From contig DLXG01000247.1 in assembly GCA_003448875.1 (NCBI GenBank), positions 1-8,851 on the forward strand: a DNA stretch of 8,851 nucleotides, given 5' to 3'. The notes below the pieces were generated by a model, which worked only from the letters and a program-made list of their open reading frames with translations, did not search any database and was not told the origin of the DNA. A program made the translations under genes and the position numbers. How positions within the stretch are numbered: the first letter of the stretch is position 1; each line of letters starts with the position of its first letter. Positions 1-7,356 of the stretch are shown here, piece after piece. This stretch comes from Anaerolineaceae bacterium. Lineage in GTDB: Bacteria > Chloroflexota > Anaerolineae > Anaerolineales > Anaerolineaceae.

Positions 1-3000
1 GCGCCGGGCTGGAGATTGCTGCTCAGGCCAGTTTGCAGAAGGATACCCGGGCTGCTCTGCTCAGTCTGGGACGGGCTTTGCTGGAACATTTTGCCTTGCA
101 AACTGCCCTCGTTGCTGAGAGTGATGCAGCCGGCGCTCGTTTGATTGAAGTCCTCGGCGAAGTTCCAGCCGGCAGTAACCCCGAAGCGTTGTTTGGTCAG
201 CGAAACCCCCTGCGTCAGGCCTTGCAGGATGGGCGATTAATCCTGACCCCGCAGGTGGAGGAAGATACTCTCTGGCGCGGCACACCCTTACTGAATGGTC
301 TGGGCAGCCGCAGTTTTGCCGTCTTTCCCTTTGAAATCTCATCAGACCGACGCGCTGCCGTGATGGTTTGCGGCTCTGAACCGATGGAGGGGTTTGAAGC
401 CGAGGATGCGCAGGTTTACGAACAGCTCTGCCGGCAGGTCAGTATCAGTTTGCAAAATCTCGAACTGCTGGCTGAAACTCGCCGGCGTTTGGGCGATGTG
501 AATTTGCTGCTCGAATTCAGTCGAAAACTGGGGACTCTGGAGCCGGTTCACATCTTGCAAAACCTGCTGGAAAGCGCGATGCAGGTGCTGACCCCTGCCG
601 ATGCCGGATGGGTGGGGTTAATTGAAGAGAACGGCGGCTGGGTTGTTCCTGTTCATGCCCGCGGTTACAGTGACGCAGAGGCTCTGCTGCAAATTCGTTA
701 CGACCCGCAGCGCACCCCGCCGCCGCTGCCGTTACGGGTTGCTCAATCCGGCAATCCGCTGCGGGTAAATGAGATTCATTTTGCCGAAGATTACAACCTC
801 TCTGCCGAGGATTTGATTCGCTATCAGAAAGCCAGCCGGGCGAGGCTGCCCATCTCGGTACTGGCTTTACCCATCCGTCTTGCCGAACGTTGTATGGGCG
901 TGCTGGTGCTGGAAAATTTTGACCAGGCCGAAGCGTTCAGCACCGAACATGAAAGTCTGGCGCTCTCGCTGGCGCAGCAGGCCGCCCTGGCCCTTGAAAA
1001 TGCGCGCTTATTCCGCTCGATTCAACAGCGTACGGCCCAATTACAGGCGCTGACGCAGGTTTCTTCGACCATCACCTCCAGCCTGCAAAGTGATGCCCTG
1101 ATTGCCAGCCTGCTGGAGCAGTTGCAAAAGGTGGTGCCGTTCGATACGGCAACTCTCTGGCTGCGCAAGGGCGATTTGATCGAGGTGGCGGCGGCACGCG
1201 GTTTTGATGATGATCAGGCGCGCCTTGGCCTGACCGCCCGTGTGGAGGATAGTGTCCTGTTTCAGGAGATGAGCCGTTCCGGGGCGGCCATTTCGGTGCC
1301 GGATGTACGATCCGATTCCCGCTTTACCCGCCTGCTGGTACCGGAATATCTTTCCTGGCTGGGTATACCGCTGATTGCCAAATCCGAGTTGATTGGCGTG
1401 ATTGCGCTGGAAAAGCGGGATGCTAATTTTTATTCGGAGGATTACATTCAGGCGGCTCTGACCTTTGCCGGGCAGGCGGCGGTGGCCTTAGAAAATGCGC
1501 GCCTGTTTGAGGAAAGCCAACGGCGGGCTGCCGAACTGGATCAGCGATCCAGCCGGTTAGCCTTACTCAACCGCTTCTCGGCTGACCTTGGGGCGTCGCT
1601 GGAAGTGTCCCCCATTCTGCAACTGACCTGCGAACGGCTGGCTGCCGCGCTGGACATTTCGCGGGCCGGGGCATTGCTGATTGACGATGAGGAGCGGTTG
1701 ATTCTGGCGGCAGAAAGCCCGCCATCTGAAGATGCCCTGCCCCTTGAGTTGCCGATGATTCCCCTCGTGCAGCAGTTACGCGATTCACAGGGAGTTTTCA
1801 ACACCGAAGATGTTCAGGCAGAGGAGGAGTTGGACGGCTGGCGGTCGGCTTTTCTGGACAGCCGCAGCGTGCGCGCGCTGGTCATTGTGCCGCTGATCAG
1901 CGGACAGGAAATTTCCGGCTGGCTGCTGCTGCAATCCGCAGAGAAAAAGCGGTTTTCGGCACAGGAAATTGAACTGGTACGGACGATCAGCAATCAGGCG
2001 GCAATTGCCTTGCAGAATGCCCGCCGCTTCGAGGAAATTCGTACCCTCAAAGAAGACCTTGAGCGCCGCGTTGAGGAGCGAACGGCTGCTTTGAGTCAGG
2101 AACATCGCAAATCCCAAACGATGCTCAAAGTGACCACAGAACTTTCGGCCAGCCTGGATATTCATCAGGTGCTCAGCCGTTCATTGAGTGTTTTGAATGA
2201 GGCTTTGGAAGTTGAGGAAAGTTTGATTCTCCGCGATGCGGGCAGAGTGGTCGTTCAGGTTGGCAAACATCTGGAAAGTTCCTCATCCGCAGAAGGACAT
2301 AGCATTGAATATCAGATTCACCAGTATCTGATGCGGGTCAGAAAACCGTTGTGGATCGAAGATGTCCATCAGGACGGACGCTGGCAGGCTGAGGCGGGTC
2401 ATTCGCCTGCTTACCATAGTGTGGCAGCCATTCCGCTCATTTTGGGTGAAGAGTCATTGGGAACCTTAATGCTGCTGCATCAGGCTAAGGGGCATTTCCA
2501 GCCGGAGCAGGCCGGCCTGCTGGAGGGGATTGCCCGTCAGATTGCTATTACCCTCAATAACGCGGAGTTGTTCGGTTTAATTCGCGATCAGGCTGAAAAC
2601 CTGGGAGCCATGCTGCGCGACCAGCAAATCGAGGCTTCCCGCTCGCGCGGTATTCTGGAAGCGGTGGCAGATGGTGTGATTGTAACGGATGTCAACCAGT
2701 CCATTTCGCTGTTCAATGCTTCCGCCGAAGCCATTTTGGAGATAAAGAGCAGCAAGGTCATCGGCAAACCACTTGAACACCTTGCTCCCTCATTTGAAGG
2801 CAGCGGAAGCCAGTGGATCAGTATGATTCAGCGCTGGTCGGAGGGAAGTTATCCCTCAGCAGGAGAAGCCTATGCCGAGCAGATCACCCTCACCAATGGC
2901 CGGGTGGTTGCCCTGCATCTGGCACCAGTTATCTGGCGCAATGAATTTCTTGGAACGGTTTCCATTCTGCGGGATATGACCCATCAGGTTCAGGTGGAAC

Positions 3001-3707
3001 GCTTGAAATCGGAGTTTATTGCCAATGTCTCCCACGAACTGCGAACGCCCTTGACTTCTATCAAAGGCTATACCGATATTTTGCTGATGGGCGCCGGCGG
3101 CGAGCTGACCGATAAACAGGCCCACTTCATTGAGATTTTGCGGGAAAATGCGGAGCGTTTGACGGTGCTGGTCAATGACCTGCTGGATGTCTCCCGTATT
3201 CAATCCGGCAAGGTCATGCTCGAAGCTCAGCCGCTGGATCTGCGCGGGCTGGCAGAGGAGATTCTGGCAGAAATGCGTCAGCGCTCGAAGGAAACGGGTA
3301 AGCCGATGCAGTTTTCGCTGGAAGCACAGTCTTCTTTGCCCTTGGCGCGCGGCGACCGTGAGCGAACCTTGCAGATTTTACGCAGTCTGGTCAGCAATGG
3401 CTTCAACTACACCCCCGAAAACGGACAGGTGACTGTGCGGCTTTCGGCTCTCGAACATGAGGTGCAGGTGGATGTGATTGATAACGGGATTGGTATCCCG
3501 CCCAAAGATCATGCCCGCATTTTTGACCGTTTTTACCGCGGTGAAAGTCCGCTGGTGATGGCGACCCCCGGCACCGGTCTGGGGTTGGCTCTTTCTAAAA
3601 TTCTGGTTGAGATGCAGGAAGGCCGTATCTGGTTTTCTTCCACCGGTGTACCCGGTGAGGGCAGTGTGTTTTCCTTTACCCTGCCAATCTATCCTTTGGA
3701 AGGTTGA
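1..3707 (+). CDS. Multi-GAF/PAS sensor histidine kinase, 5' end beyond the window
   Basis: Cytoplasmic-looking sensor kinase that should autophosphorylate on His and pass phosphate to a receiver, most likely the protein encoded next. The frame is open from base 3 with no convincing start. The TTG at 33 lies inside continuous coding sequence, so the N-terminus is missing; at least 1,234 residues are visible. Order of domains by base position: five GAF-like units (about 60-480, 490-1020, 1035-1520, 1545-2045, 2130-2580), most closing on a helix of the form QAAxALxNARLF; a charged coiled coil with ERRVEERTAAL (about 2046-2130); a PAS domain (about 2652-2990, AVADGVIVTD); HisKA with SHELRTPL, phospho-acceptor His at 3033-3035; and HATPase_c with N-box Asn at 3396, DNGIGIP at 3480, FDRFYRG, and GTGLGL at 3570. 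All kinase boxes are intact. No membrane segment is seen in the visible part. The ligands of the GAF and PAS domains cannot be told from sequence. Confidence 0.93.
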   Translation, partial: AGLEIAAQASLQKDTRAALLSLGRALLEHFALQTALVAESDAAGARLIEVLGEVPAGSNPEALFGQRNPLRQALQDGRLILTPQVEEDTLWRGTPLLNGLGSRSFAVFPFEISSDRRAAVMVCGSEPMEGFEAEDAQVYEQLCRQVSISLQNLELLAETRRRLGDVNLLLEFSRKLGTLEPVHILQNLLESAMQVLTPADAGWVGLIEENGGWVVPVHARGYSDAEALLQIRYDPQRTPPPLPLRVAQSGNPLRVNEIHFAEDYNLSAEDLIRYQKASRARLPISVLALPIRLAERCMGVLVLENFDQAEAFSTEHESLALSLAQQAALALENARLFRSIQQRTAQLQALTQVSSTITSSLQSDALIASLLEQLQKVVPFDTATLWLRKGDLIEVAAARGFDDDQARLGLTARVEDSVLFQEMSRSGAAISVPDVRSDSRFTRLLVPEYLSWLGIPLIAKSELIGVIALEKRDANFYSEDYIQAALTFAGQAAVALENARLFEESQRRAAELDQRSSRLALLNRFSADLGASLEVSPILQLTCERLAAALDISRAGALLIDDEERLILAAESPPSEDALPLELPMIPLVQQLRDSQGVFNTEDVQAEEELDGWRSAFLDSRSVRALVIVPLISGQEISGWLLLQSAEKKRFSAQEIELVRTISNQAAIALQNARRFEEIRTLKEDLERRVEERTAALSQEHRKSQTMLKVTTELSASLDIHQVLSRSLSVLNEALEVEESLILRDAGRVVVQVGKHLESSSSAEGHSIEYQIHQYLMRVRKPLWIEDVHQDGRWQAEAGHSPAYHSVAAIPLILGEESLGTLMLLHQAKGHFQPEQAGLLEGIARQIAITLNNAELFGLIRDQAENLGAMLRDQQIEASRSRGILEAVADGVIVTDVNQSISLFNASAEAILEIKSSKVIGKPLEHLAPSFEGSGSQWISMIQRWSEGSYPSAGEAYAEQITLTNGRVVALHLAPVIWRNEFLGTVSILRDMTHQVQVERLKSEFIANVSHELRTPLTSIKGYTDILLMGAGGELTDKQAHFIEILRENAERLTVLVNDLLDVSRIQSGKVMLEAQPLDLRGLAEEILAEMRQRSKETGKPMQFSLEAQSSLPLARGDRERTLQILRSLVSNGFNYTPENGQVTVRLSALEHEVQVDVIDNGIGIPPKDHARIFDRFYRGESPLVMATPGTGLGLALSKILVEMQEGRIWFSSTGVPGEGSVFSFTLPIYPLEG

Positions 3708-3713
3708 GTGGAA

Positions 3714-4100
3714 ATGGCAAAAATCTTAGTGGCTGAGGATGAAAAGGATATCCGCGACTTGCTCTCGTTTACGCTACAATTTGCCGGCCACACGGTCATT
3801 ACCGTCAGCAATGGCGAGGAAGCCTGGCAGGCTGCTCCCAGTGTGATGCCGGACTTGATTTTGATGGATGTGCGGATGCCGCGCATGACCGGTTACGAGG
3901 CCTGTCAGCGCATCAAGGCCGACCCGCAGACTGCCCATATTCCAGTGGTGTTCCTTTCTGCCAAGGGGCAGGAAGCCGAGATCCAACAGGGTTTGCAGGC
4001 CGGTGCCAGTGAATACCTGCTGAAACCGTTTGCCCCCGATGAATTAACCCGCCGGGTGGCGGAATTGTTGGAACGATTTTCGCAGAAGAAATCGCTATGA
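3714..4100 (+). CDS. Single-domain response regulator (CheY-like receiver)
   Basis: Receiver domain of 128 residues with no output domain, so it probably acts by protein-protein contact or as a phosphorelay intermediate. Receiver signature residues are present: acidic pair E8-D9, phospho-acceptor D52 in LILMDVRMP, S82 in VVFLSAKG, and K104 in LLKPF. The kinase gene stops at 3707. A GTG at 3708 is an in-frame alternative start, but ATG at 3714 gives the common MAKILVAEDE opening and lies 10 nt after GGAAGG (3698-3703), against only 4 nt for the GTG. The gene's TGA overlaps the next ATG. The obvious partner is the upstream kinase, by adjacency. Its downstream target is unknown; the co-translated hydrolase-fold protein is one candidate. 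Confidence 0.95.
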   Translation: MAKILVAEDEKDIRDLLSFTLQFAGHTVITVSNGEEAWQAAPSVMPDLILMDVRMPRMTGYEACQRIKADPQTAHIPVVFLSAKGQEAEIQQGLQAGASEYLLKPFAPDELTRRVAELLERFSQKKSL

Positions 4101-4882
4101 GCGCAATCCTGATTGAGCAGGACATCATCCATTATGAGGTGTTGGGACGCGGTCGTCCGATCCTCTTTTTGCATTCATGGGTGGGTTCGTGGCGTTACTG
4201 GATACCGATGATGCAGGCTGCTTCGGTCGGCTACCGCGCCTACGCACTGGATTTGTACGGCTTTGGAGATACTGCCAAGAATCGCCAGTATTCCCTCGAA
4301 GCGCAGGCCGGCTTGATTGAGGCATTTCTGGAAAAACTTGGCATTGGCAGAATTGCCATCGTCGGGCATGGGCTGGGGGCGCTGGTTGGTCTGCTGTTTG
4401 CCCTGCGTCATCCGGGCGTGGTAGATCGGGTTATGGCGGTGGGTTTTCCGCTGGATGAAAACATGATCAGCGGGCGGCTGCGCAATACCTCTCCGGTTGA
4501 TCTGGCAGAAAGTTTGCTGGGCAAAACCCCGCTCAGCGAACCGGTTACCACCGATGCCGCCAAGACCGACCCGGCGGCCATCGAAGGCTCACTCAGCGAT
4601 GTGGTTCTGCAATACGCCGGCGGTTTGTGGGCAAAGTTGAATACAGCCTGTCTGCTGGTGCACGGCGGGCGTGACTCTCTGGTACAGCCGCCGCGATTGG
4701 ATCAGATCGAAAAATTGCCGGAGCACGCTCATTTGATCCAGTTTGAAGAAGGCGGCCATTTTGTGATGCTGGATGACAGCAGCAAGTTCAACCGCTTGAT
4801 GAGCGATTTTCTCGGTCTGCCTTCGGGAGAAAGCCCACAACAATTACAGTTAAAGGAAGAATGGAAGCGCCGCGTGCGCTAG
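4097..4882 (+). CDS. Alpha/beta-hydrolase-fold protein lacking the usual nucleophilic Ser
   Basis: A 261-residue protein of the alpha/beta hydrolase superfamily. The fold is recognisable: an HSWVGSWRYW segment after strand 3 (residues 26-35, oxyanion-hole region), ALDLYGFGDT (50-59), the elbow IVGHGLGALVG (88-98), the acid strand VHGGRDSLV (188-196, D193) and the His loop GGHFVMLDD (219-227, H221). The elbow reads G-H-G-L-G, so the position normally held by Ser (also Asp or Cys in some families) is G92, encoded by ggg at 4370-4372. Asp and His are kept. It may be a binding protein, a regulatory pseudo-enzyme or an enzyme with a different mechanism; the substrate is unknown. The start ATG overlaps the TGA of the response regulator, so translation is probably coupled. 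The last 20 or so residues are charged and lie outside the core fold. Confidence 0.9.
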   Translation: MSAILIEQDIIHYEVLGRGRPILFLHSWVGSWRYWIPMMQAASVGYRAYALDLYGFGDTAKNRQYSLEAQAGLIEAFLEKLGIGRIAIVGHGLGALVGLLFALRHPGVVDRVMAVGFPLDENMISGRLRNTSPVDLAESLLGKTPLSEPVTTDAAKTDPAAIEGSLSDVVLQYAGGLWAKLNTACLLVHGGRDSLVQPPRLDQIEKLPEHAHLIQFEEGGHFVMLDDSSKFNRLMSDFLGLPSGESPQQLQLKEEWKRRVR

Positions 4883-4914
4883 AAAAGATCAACAGCGCGG
4901 CTATAAGTAATGTT

Positions 4915-5781
4915 TTATGATACCAGCGGCCTGACCTGCGCTTGAAAGATTTTCAGCCAGCGTTCGCGTTCCCCCTGCGTTTCAGCACTGCAAGAGAATA
5001 TCACATAATCCACGCCGGCCTGCTGATATTCGCGTAATTGACCGGCAATTTGTTCAGGTGTGCCGCTGAATGTCTGGCCCGGCTCTGGTTCGGTTGAGAA
5101 TTGCAGCCGGGCGCGCATGCACACCGTAAAGGGGCGGTTGAGCAGCAGCGGTCGCACCGATTCGAGCGCGGCGCGGATCTGCTCGACCGGCTGAGTATTG
5201 GGGTGCCAGCCGTCGGCGTAATACACCGCGCGTTTGAGCGCAACCGGCGAATCGCCTGCTACCCAAATCGGTGGCCCGCCGGGTTGAACGGGGGGCGGCG
5301 AAAGGACGACTTTTTCAAAACGGTAATAAGTCCCGTTGAAGGAAATCACTTTGCCGCCCCGCCACAAGGTACGCAGTACTTTGAGGGCCTCGTCCATGCG
5401 TTTGCCGCGGTTACGGAAATCGTAACCCAGATTGGCATACTCCCCTGCTGACCAGCCAATGCCGGCTGCCAGAATCACCCGCCCGCCGCTGAGGGCGTCG
5501 AGCGTGGCCAGTTCTTTGCCGATTTCCAGCGGGTTGCGCTGAGGCAGTACCAGTGCCGAAATGCCCAGCCGAATCTGGCGTGTGCTGGCAGCCAGATAAC
5601 TGAGGGTGGTAACGGCCTCAAAAATGTGGCCAAAACGCTCGGCATCCTCTTGCGGGAGGGCCAGATGATCGGTTACCCAGATCGAGTCATAACCCAATTC
5701 TTCGGCTGCCAGCGCTGTATCCAGAATGCTCAGGCGGGTTGCGCCTTTGCCATAAGTGGGCAGGACGACGCCAAACTTCAT
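4915..5781 (-). CDS. LLM-class F420- or FMN-dependent oxidoreductase
   Basis: A 288-residue member of the luciferase-like (TIM-barrel) flavin/F420 oxidoreductase superfamily, resembling the group annotated as probable F420-dependent oxidoreductases of the Rv2161c type. Visible marks: N-terminal MKFGVVLPTYG, AEELGYDSIWVTDHL (residues 26-40), LATLDALSGGRV (91-102) followed by GIGW (107-110) and the GYDFRNRGKRMDEAL helix, then PPIWVAGDSP (170-179) and ADGWHP. The C-terminal GTPEQIAGQLREYQQAGVDY is usual for the family. Length is normal and no residues look lost. The physiological substrate cannot be predicted, and F420 versus FMN is not decided by sequence alone. The start lies 3 nt after the stop of the carboxypeptidase gene with only a weak ribosome-binding sequence, so expression is probably coupled to that gene. 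Confidence 0.93.
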   Translation of the reverse strand: MKFGVVLPTYGKGATRLSILDTALAAEELGYDSIWVTDHLALPQEDAERFGHIFEAVTTLSYLAASTRQIRLGISALVLPQRNPLEIGKELATLDALSGGRVILAAGIGWSAGEYANLGYDFRNRGKRMDEALKVLRTLWRGGKVISFNGTYYRFEKVVLSPPPVQPGGPPIWVAGDSPVALKRAVYYADGWHPNTQPVEQIRAALESVRPLLLNRPFTVCMRARLQFSTEPEPGQTFSGTPEQIAGQLREYQQAGVDYVIFSCSAETQGERERWLKIFQAQVRPLVS

Positions 5782-5784
5782 CGC

Positions 5785-7287
5785 CTAAAAGCCGTAAATA
5801 TCGCGGTATTTGGTGGTCAGGTAGCGGATGTACGGCTGCGGGTCAATTTTCGAACCGGTTACTTTTTGAACCAGTTCCTGTGGTTCGTATTTCGAGCCGT
5901 GCCGGTGAATCTTCTCCCTCAGCCAGCCCAGCAGCGCGGAAAACTCGCCACGCTCGATTTGCTCTTCCAGATCGGGAATATCCTGCTGGATTTTTTCCCA
6001 CAACTGCACTGAGATCAGGTTGCCCAGTGCGTAGGTGGGGAAGTAGCCGATCATGCCGCCCGACCAGTGAATATCCTGCAGGACGCCCAGGCGGTCATTC
6101 GGCGGGGTGATTCCCAGATATTCTTTCATGCGCGCGTTCCAGGCCTCCGGCAGGTCTTTGACTTCCAGAGTGTCTTCCATCAGGGCAATTTCCAGTTCAA
6201 GACGCAGCATGATGTGCAGGTTGTAGGTGGCCTCATCGGCTTCGACGCGGATCAACGACGGCTCAACCTTGTTGATAGCCTTGTAGAAAGTTTCCATGCT
6301 GACATTGCCCAGCTGCTGCGGGAAGTATTCCTGCAGGCGCGGGTAGAAGAAGCGCCAGAAGGCGCGTGAGCGCCCGACCAGATTTTCCCACATGCGTGAC
6401 TGCGATTCGTGAACGGCAAGTGAGGCAGCCCCGCCCAAAACCGAGCGGCGGTACTTCCAGTCAATGCCCTGCTGATAGAGAGCGTGGCCGGTCTCGTGCA
6501 TGGTGCCGAACAGAGCCGAGGGGAGCTGATCCTCGATGACGCGGGTGGTGATGCGCACATCGCGGATGCCAAAACTGGTGGTAAAGGGATGGGCGGAACG
6601 ATCCTGCCGGCCGGCCTGCCAGTCATAACCAAAACGGGTGGCAACCTCCACCCCAAAATCCCATTGCTTTTGATCGTCGTATTTGAGATGCAGGAACGAA
6701 TCATCTACCTGCGGGCGGGAAGCGATTGCCTGAATCAGCTCGACCTGTTGTGGGCGCAGGCGGGCGAAGATTTCCTGTACCTCGGCGGTTTTCAAGCCTG
6801 GCTCGAAATCATCCAGCAGGGGGTCATACACATGATCGTAAGGGGCAAAATAACTGGCGTATTCGCGGCGCAGTTCAACGATCTTTTCGAGGTGCGGCTG
6901 GAACAGGGAAAAGTTCGATTCACTGCGAGCCTGCACCCATGCCCCCTGTGCGAGGGTGGTTACACGGGCAAATTCAGCGACTTTTTCAGCCGGAACGCGG
7001 GTTTGTTTATCATATTCCCGTTTGGCCAGTTTGATCAAACGCGCATCGTCAGAATCGGGGTCGAGAGTCTGGGCATAAGGCACCAGTTCATCCAGCAATT
7101 TACCCACTTCGTCCGAGGTGGCCATTTCGTGTACCAGACGGGAGAGGGTTGCCGTCTGCTCGCCGCGTTCCTCGGCGCCTTTGGGGGGCATGTAGGTTTG
7201 CTGATCCCAGCCCATCAGTGCCCCAATCATCGAAAGATCCCAAATCGTTGCAATTCTTTCTTTGAGGAGGTTTAATTTTTCCTGCAT
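5785..7287 (-). CDS. M32-family metallocarboxypeptidase (carboxypeptidase Taq type)
   Basis: A 500-residue zinc carboxypeptidase that removes C-terminal residues from peptides with broad specificity, presumably in cytoplasmic peptide turnover, since no signal peptide is seen. Metal site: HETGH (H264, E265, H268) and HESQSR with E294, 26 residues after the second His, the spacing known in the family. Other M32 hallmarks are WDQQTYMPPKGAEERGEQ near the N-terminus, TTSFGIRDVRITTR before the HEXXH, and GYFPTYALGNLISVQL near the C-terminus. Start chosen at ATG 7287: AAAGGA lies 6 nt upstream and the length fits the family. A longer frame back to a TTG at 7353 would run through the serA terminator and is not credible. 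First gene of a pair with the LLM oxidoreductase. Confidence 0.96.
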   Translation of the reverse strand: MQEKLNLLKERIATIWDLSMIGALMGWDQQTYMPPKGAEERGEQTATLSRLVHEMATSDEVGKLLDELVPYAQTLDPDSDDARLIKLAKREYDKQTRVPAEKVAEFARVTTLAQGAWVQARSESNFSLFQPHLEKIVELRREYASYFAPYDHVYDPLLDDFEPGLKTAEVQEIFARLRPQQVELIQAIASRPQVDDSFLHLKYDDQKQWDFGVEVATRFGYDWQAGRQDRSAHPFTTSFGIRDVRITTRVIEDQLPSALFGTMHETGHALYQQGIDWKYRRSVLGGAASLAVHESQSRMWENLVGRSRAFWRFFYPRLQEYFPQQLGNVSMETFYKAINKVEPSLIRVEADEATYNLHIMLRLELEIALMEDTLEVKDLPEAWNARMKEYLGITPPNDRLGVLQDIHWSGGMIGYFPTYALGNLISVQLWEKIQQDIPDLEEQIERGEFSALLGWLREKIHRHGSKYEPQELVQKVTGSKIDPQPYIRYLTTKYRDIYGF

Positions 7288-7293
7288 GGGTGA

Positions 7294-7299
7294 TCCTTT
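7294..7299 (-). promoter_or_regulatory. Ribosome binding site of the M32 carboxypeptidase gene
   Basis: AAAGGA on the minus strand, 6 nt before ATG 7287. It decides the start against the longer in-frame TTG at 7353. Confidence 0.75.
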
Positions 7300-7305
7300 C
7301 GTTAT

Positions 7306-7341
7306 AAAAAAATTTGAGCGGGGATTTGACCATCCCCGCTC
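7306..7341 (-). terminator. Intrinsic (rho-independent) terminator of the phosphoglycerate dehydrogenase gene
   Basis: On the minus strand a perfect 10-bp stem GAGCGGGGAT / ATCCCCGCTC (7341-7332 with 7325-7316) with a 6-nt loop is followed by AAATTTTTTT (7315-7306). It begins 15 nt past the serA stop codon. It has the GC-rich stem and T-run of a strong intrinsic terminator and separates serA from the carboxypeptidase gene, whose ATG is only 18 nt further on. On the plus strand the stem is followed by no T-run, so it is expected to work in one direction only. Confidence 0.92.
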
Positions 7342-7356
7342 CATTCTACCCAAAAA

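Noticed and set aside
33..35. TTG as the kinase start
   Set aside because: The frame is open upstream to the window edge (base 3) with coding-like sequence, and no ribosome binding site precedes it. The gene most likely begins outside the window.
1785..2165. Open frame of 126 codons on the minus strand inside the kinase gene
   Set aside because: Lies opposite GAF4 and the coiled coil of the kinase, has no recognisable domain and no ribosome binding site was noted.
4866..4901. Possible terminator at the convergent junction (AGCGC-CGCGT-GCGCT, and GCCGCG / CGCGGC with a long loop)
   Set aside because: The short stem lies inside the end of the hydrolase gene, the longer pairing has a loop of about 20 nt, and neither is followed by a proper T-run on either strand. 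No confident terminator can be called in the 32-bp gap.
6484..7275. Long open frame (263 codons) on the plus strand
   Set aside because: It is antisense to the M32 carboxypeptidase gene, whose HETGH and other motifs are clear on the minus strand. The plus-strand translation shows no recognisable domain.
7288..7353. Upstream extension of the M32 gene to a TTG start at 7353
   Set aside because: The added 22 residues are translated from the serA terminator hairpin and T-run, and ATG 7287 has a good ribosome binding site and gives the family's normal length.
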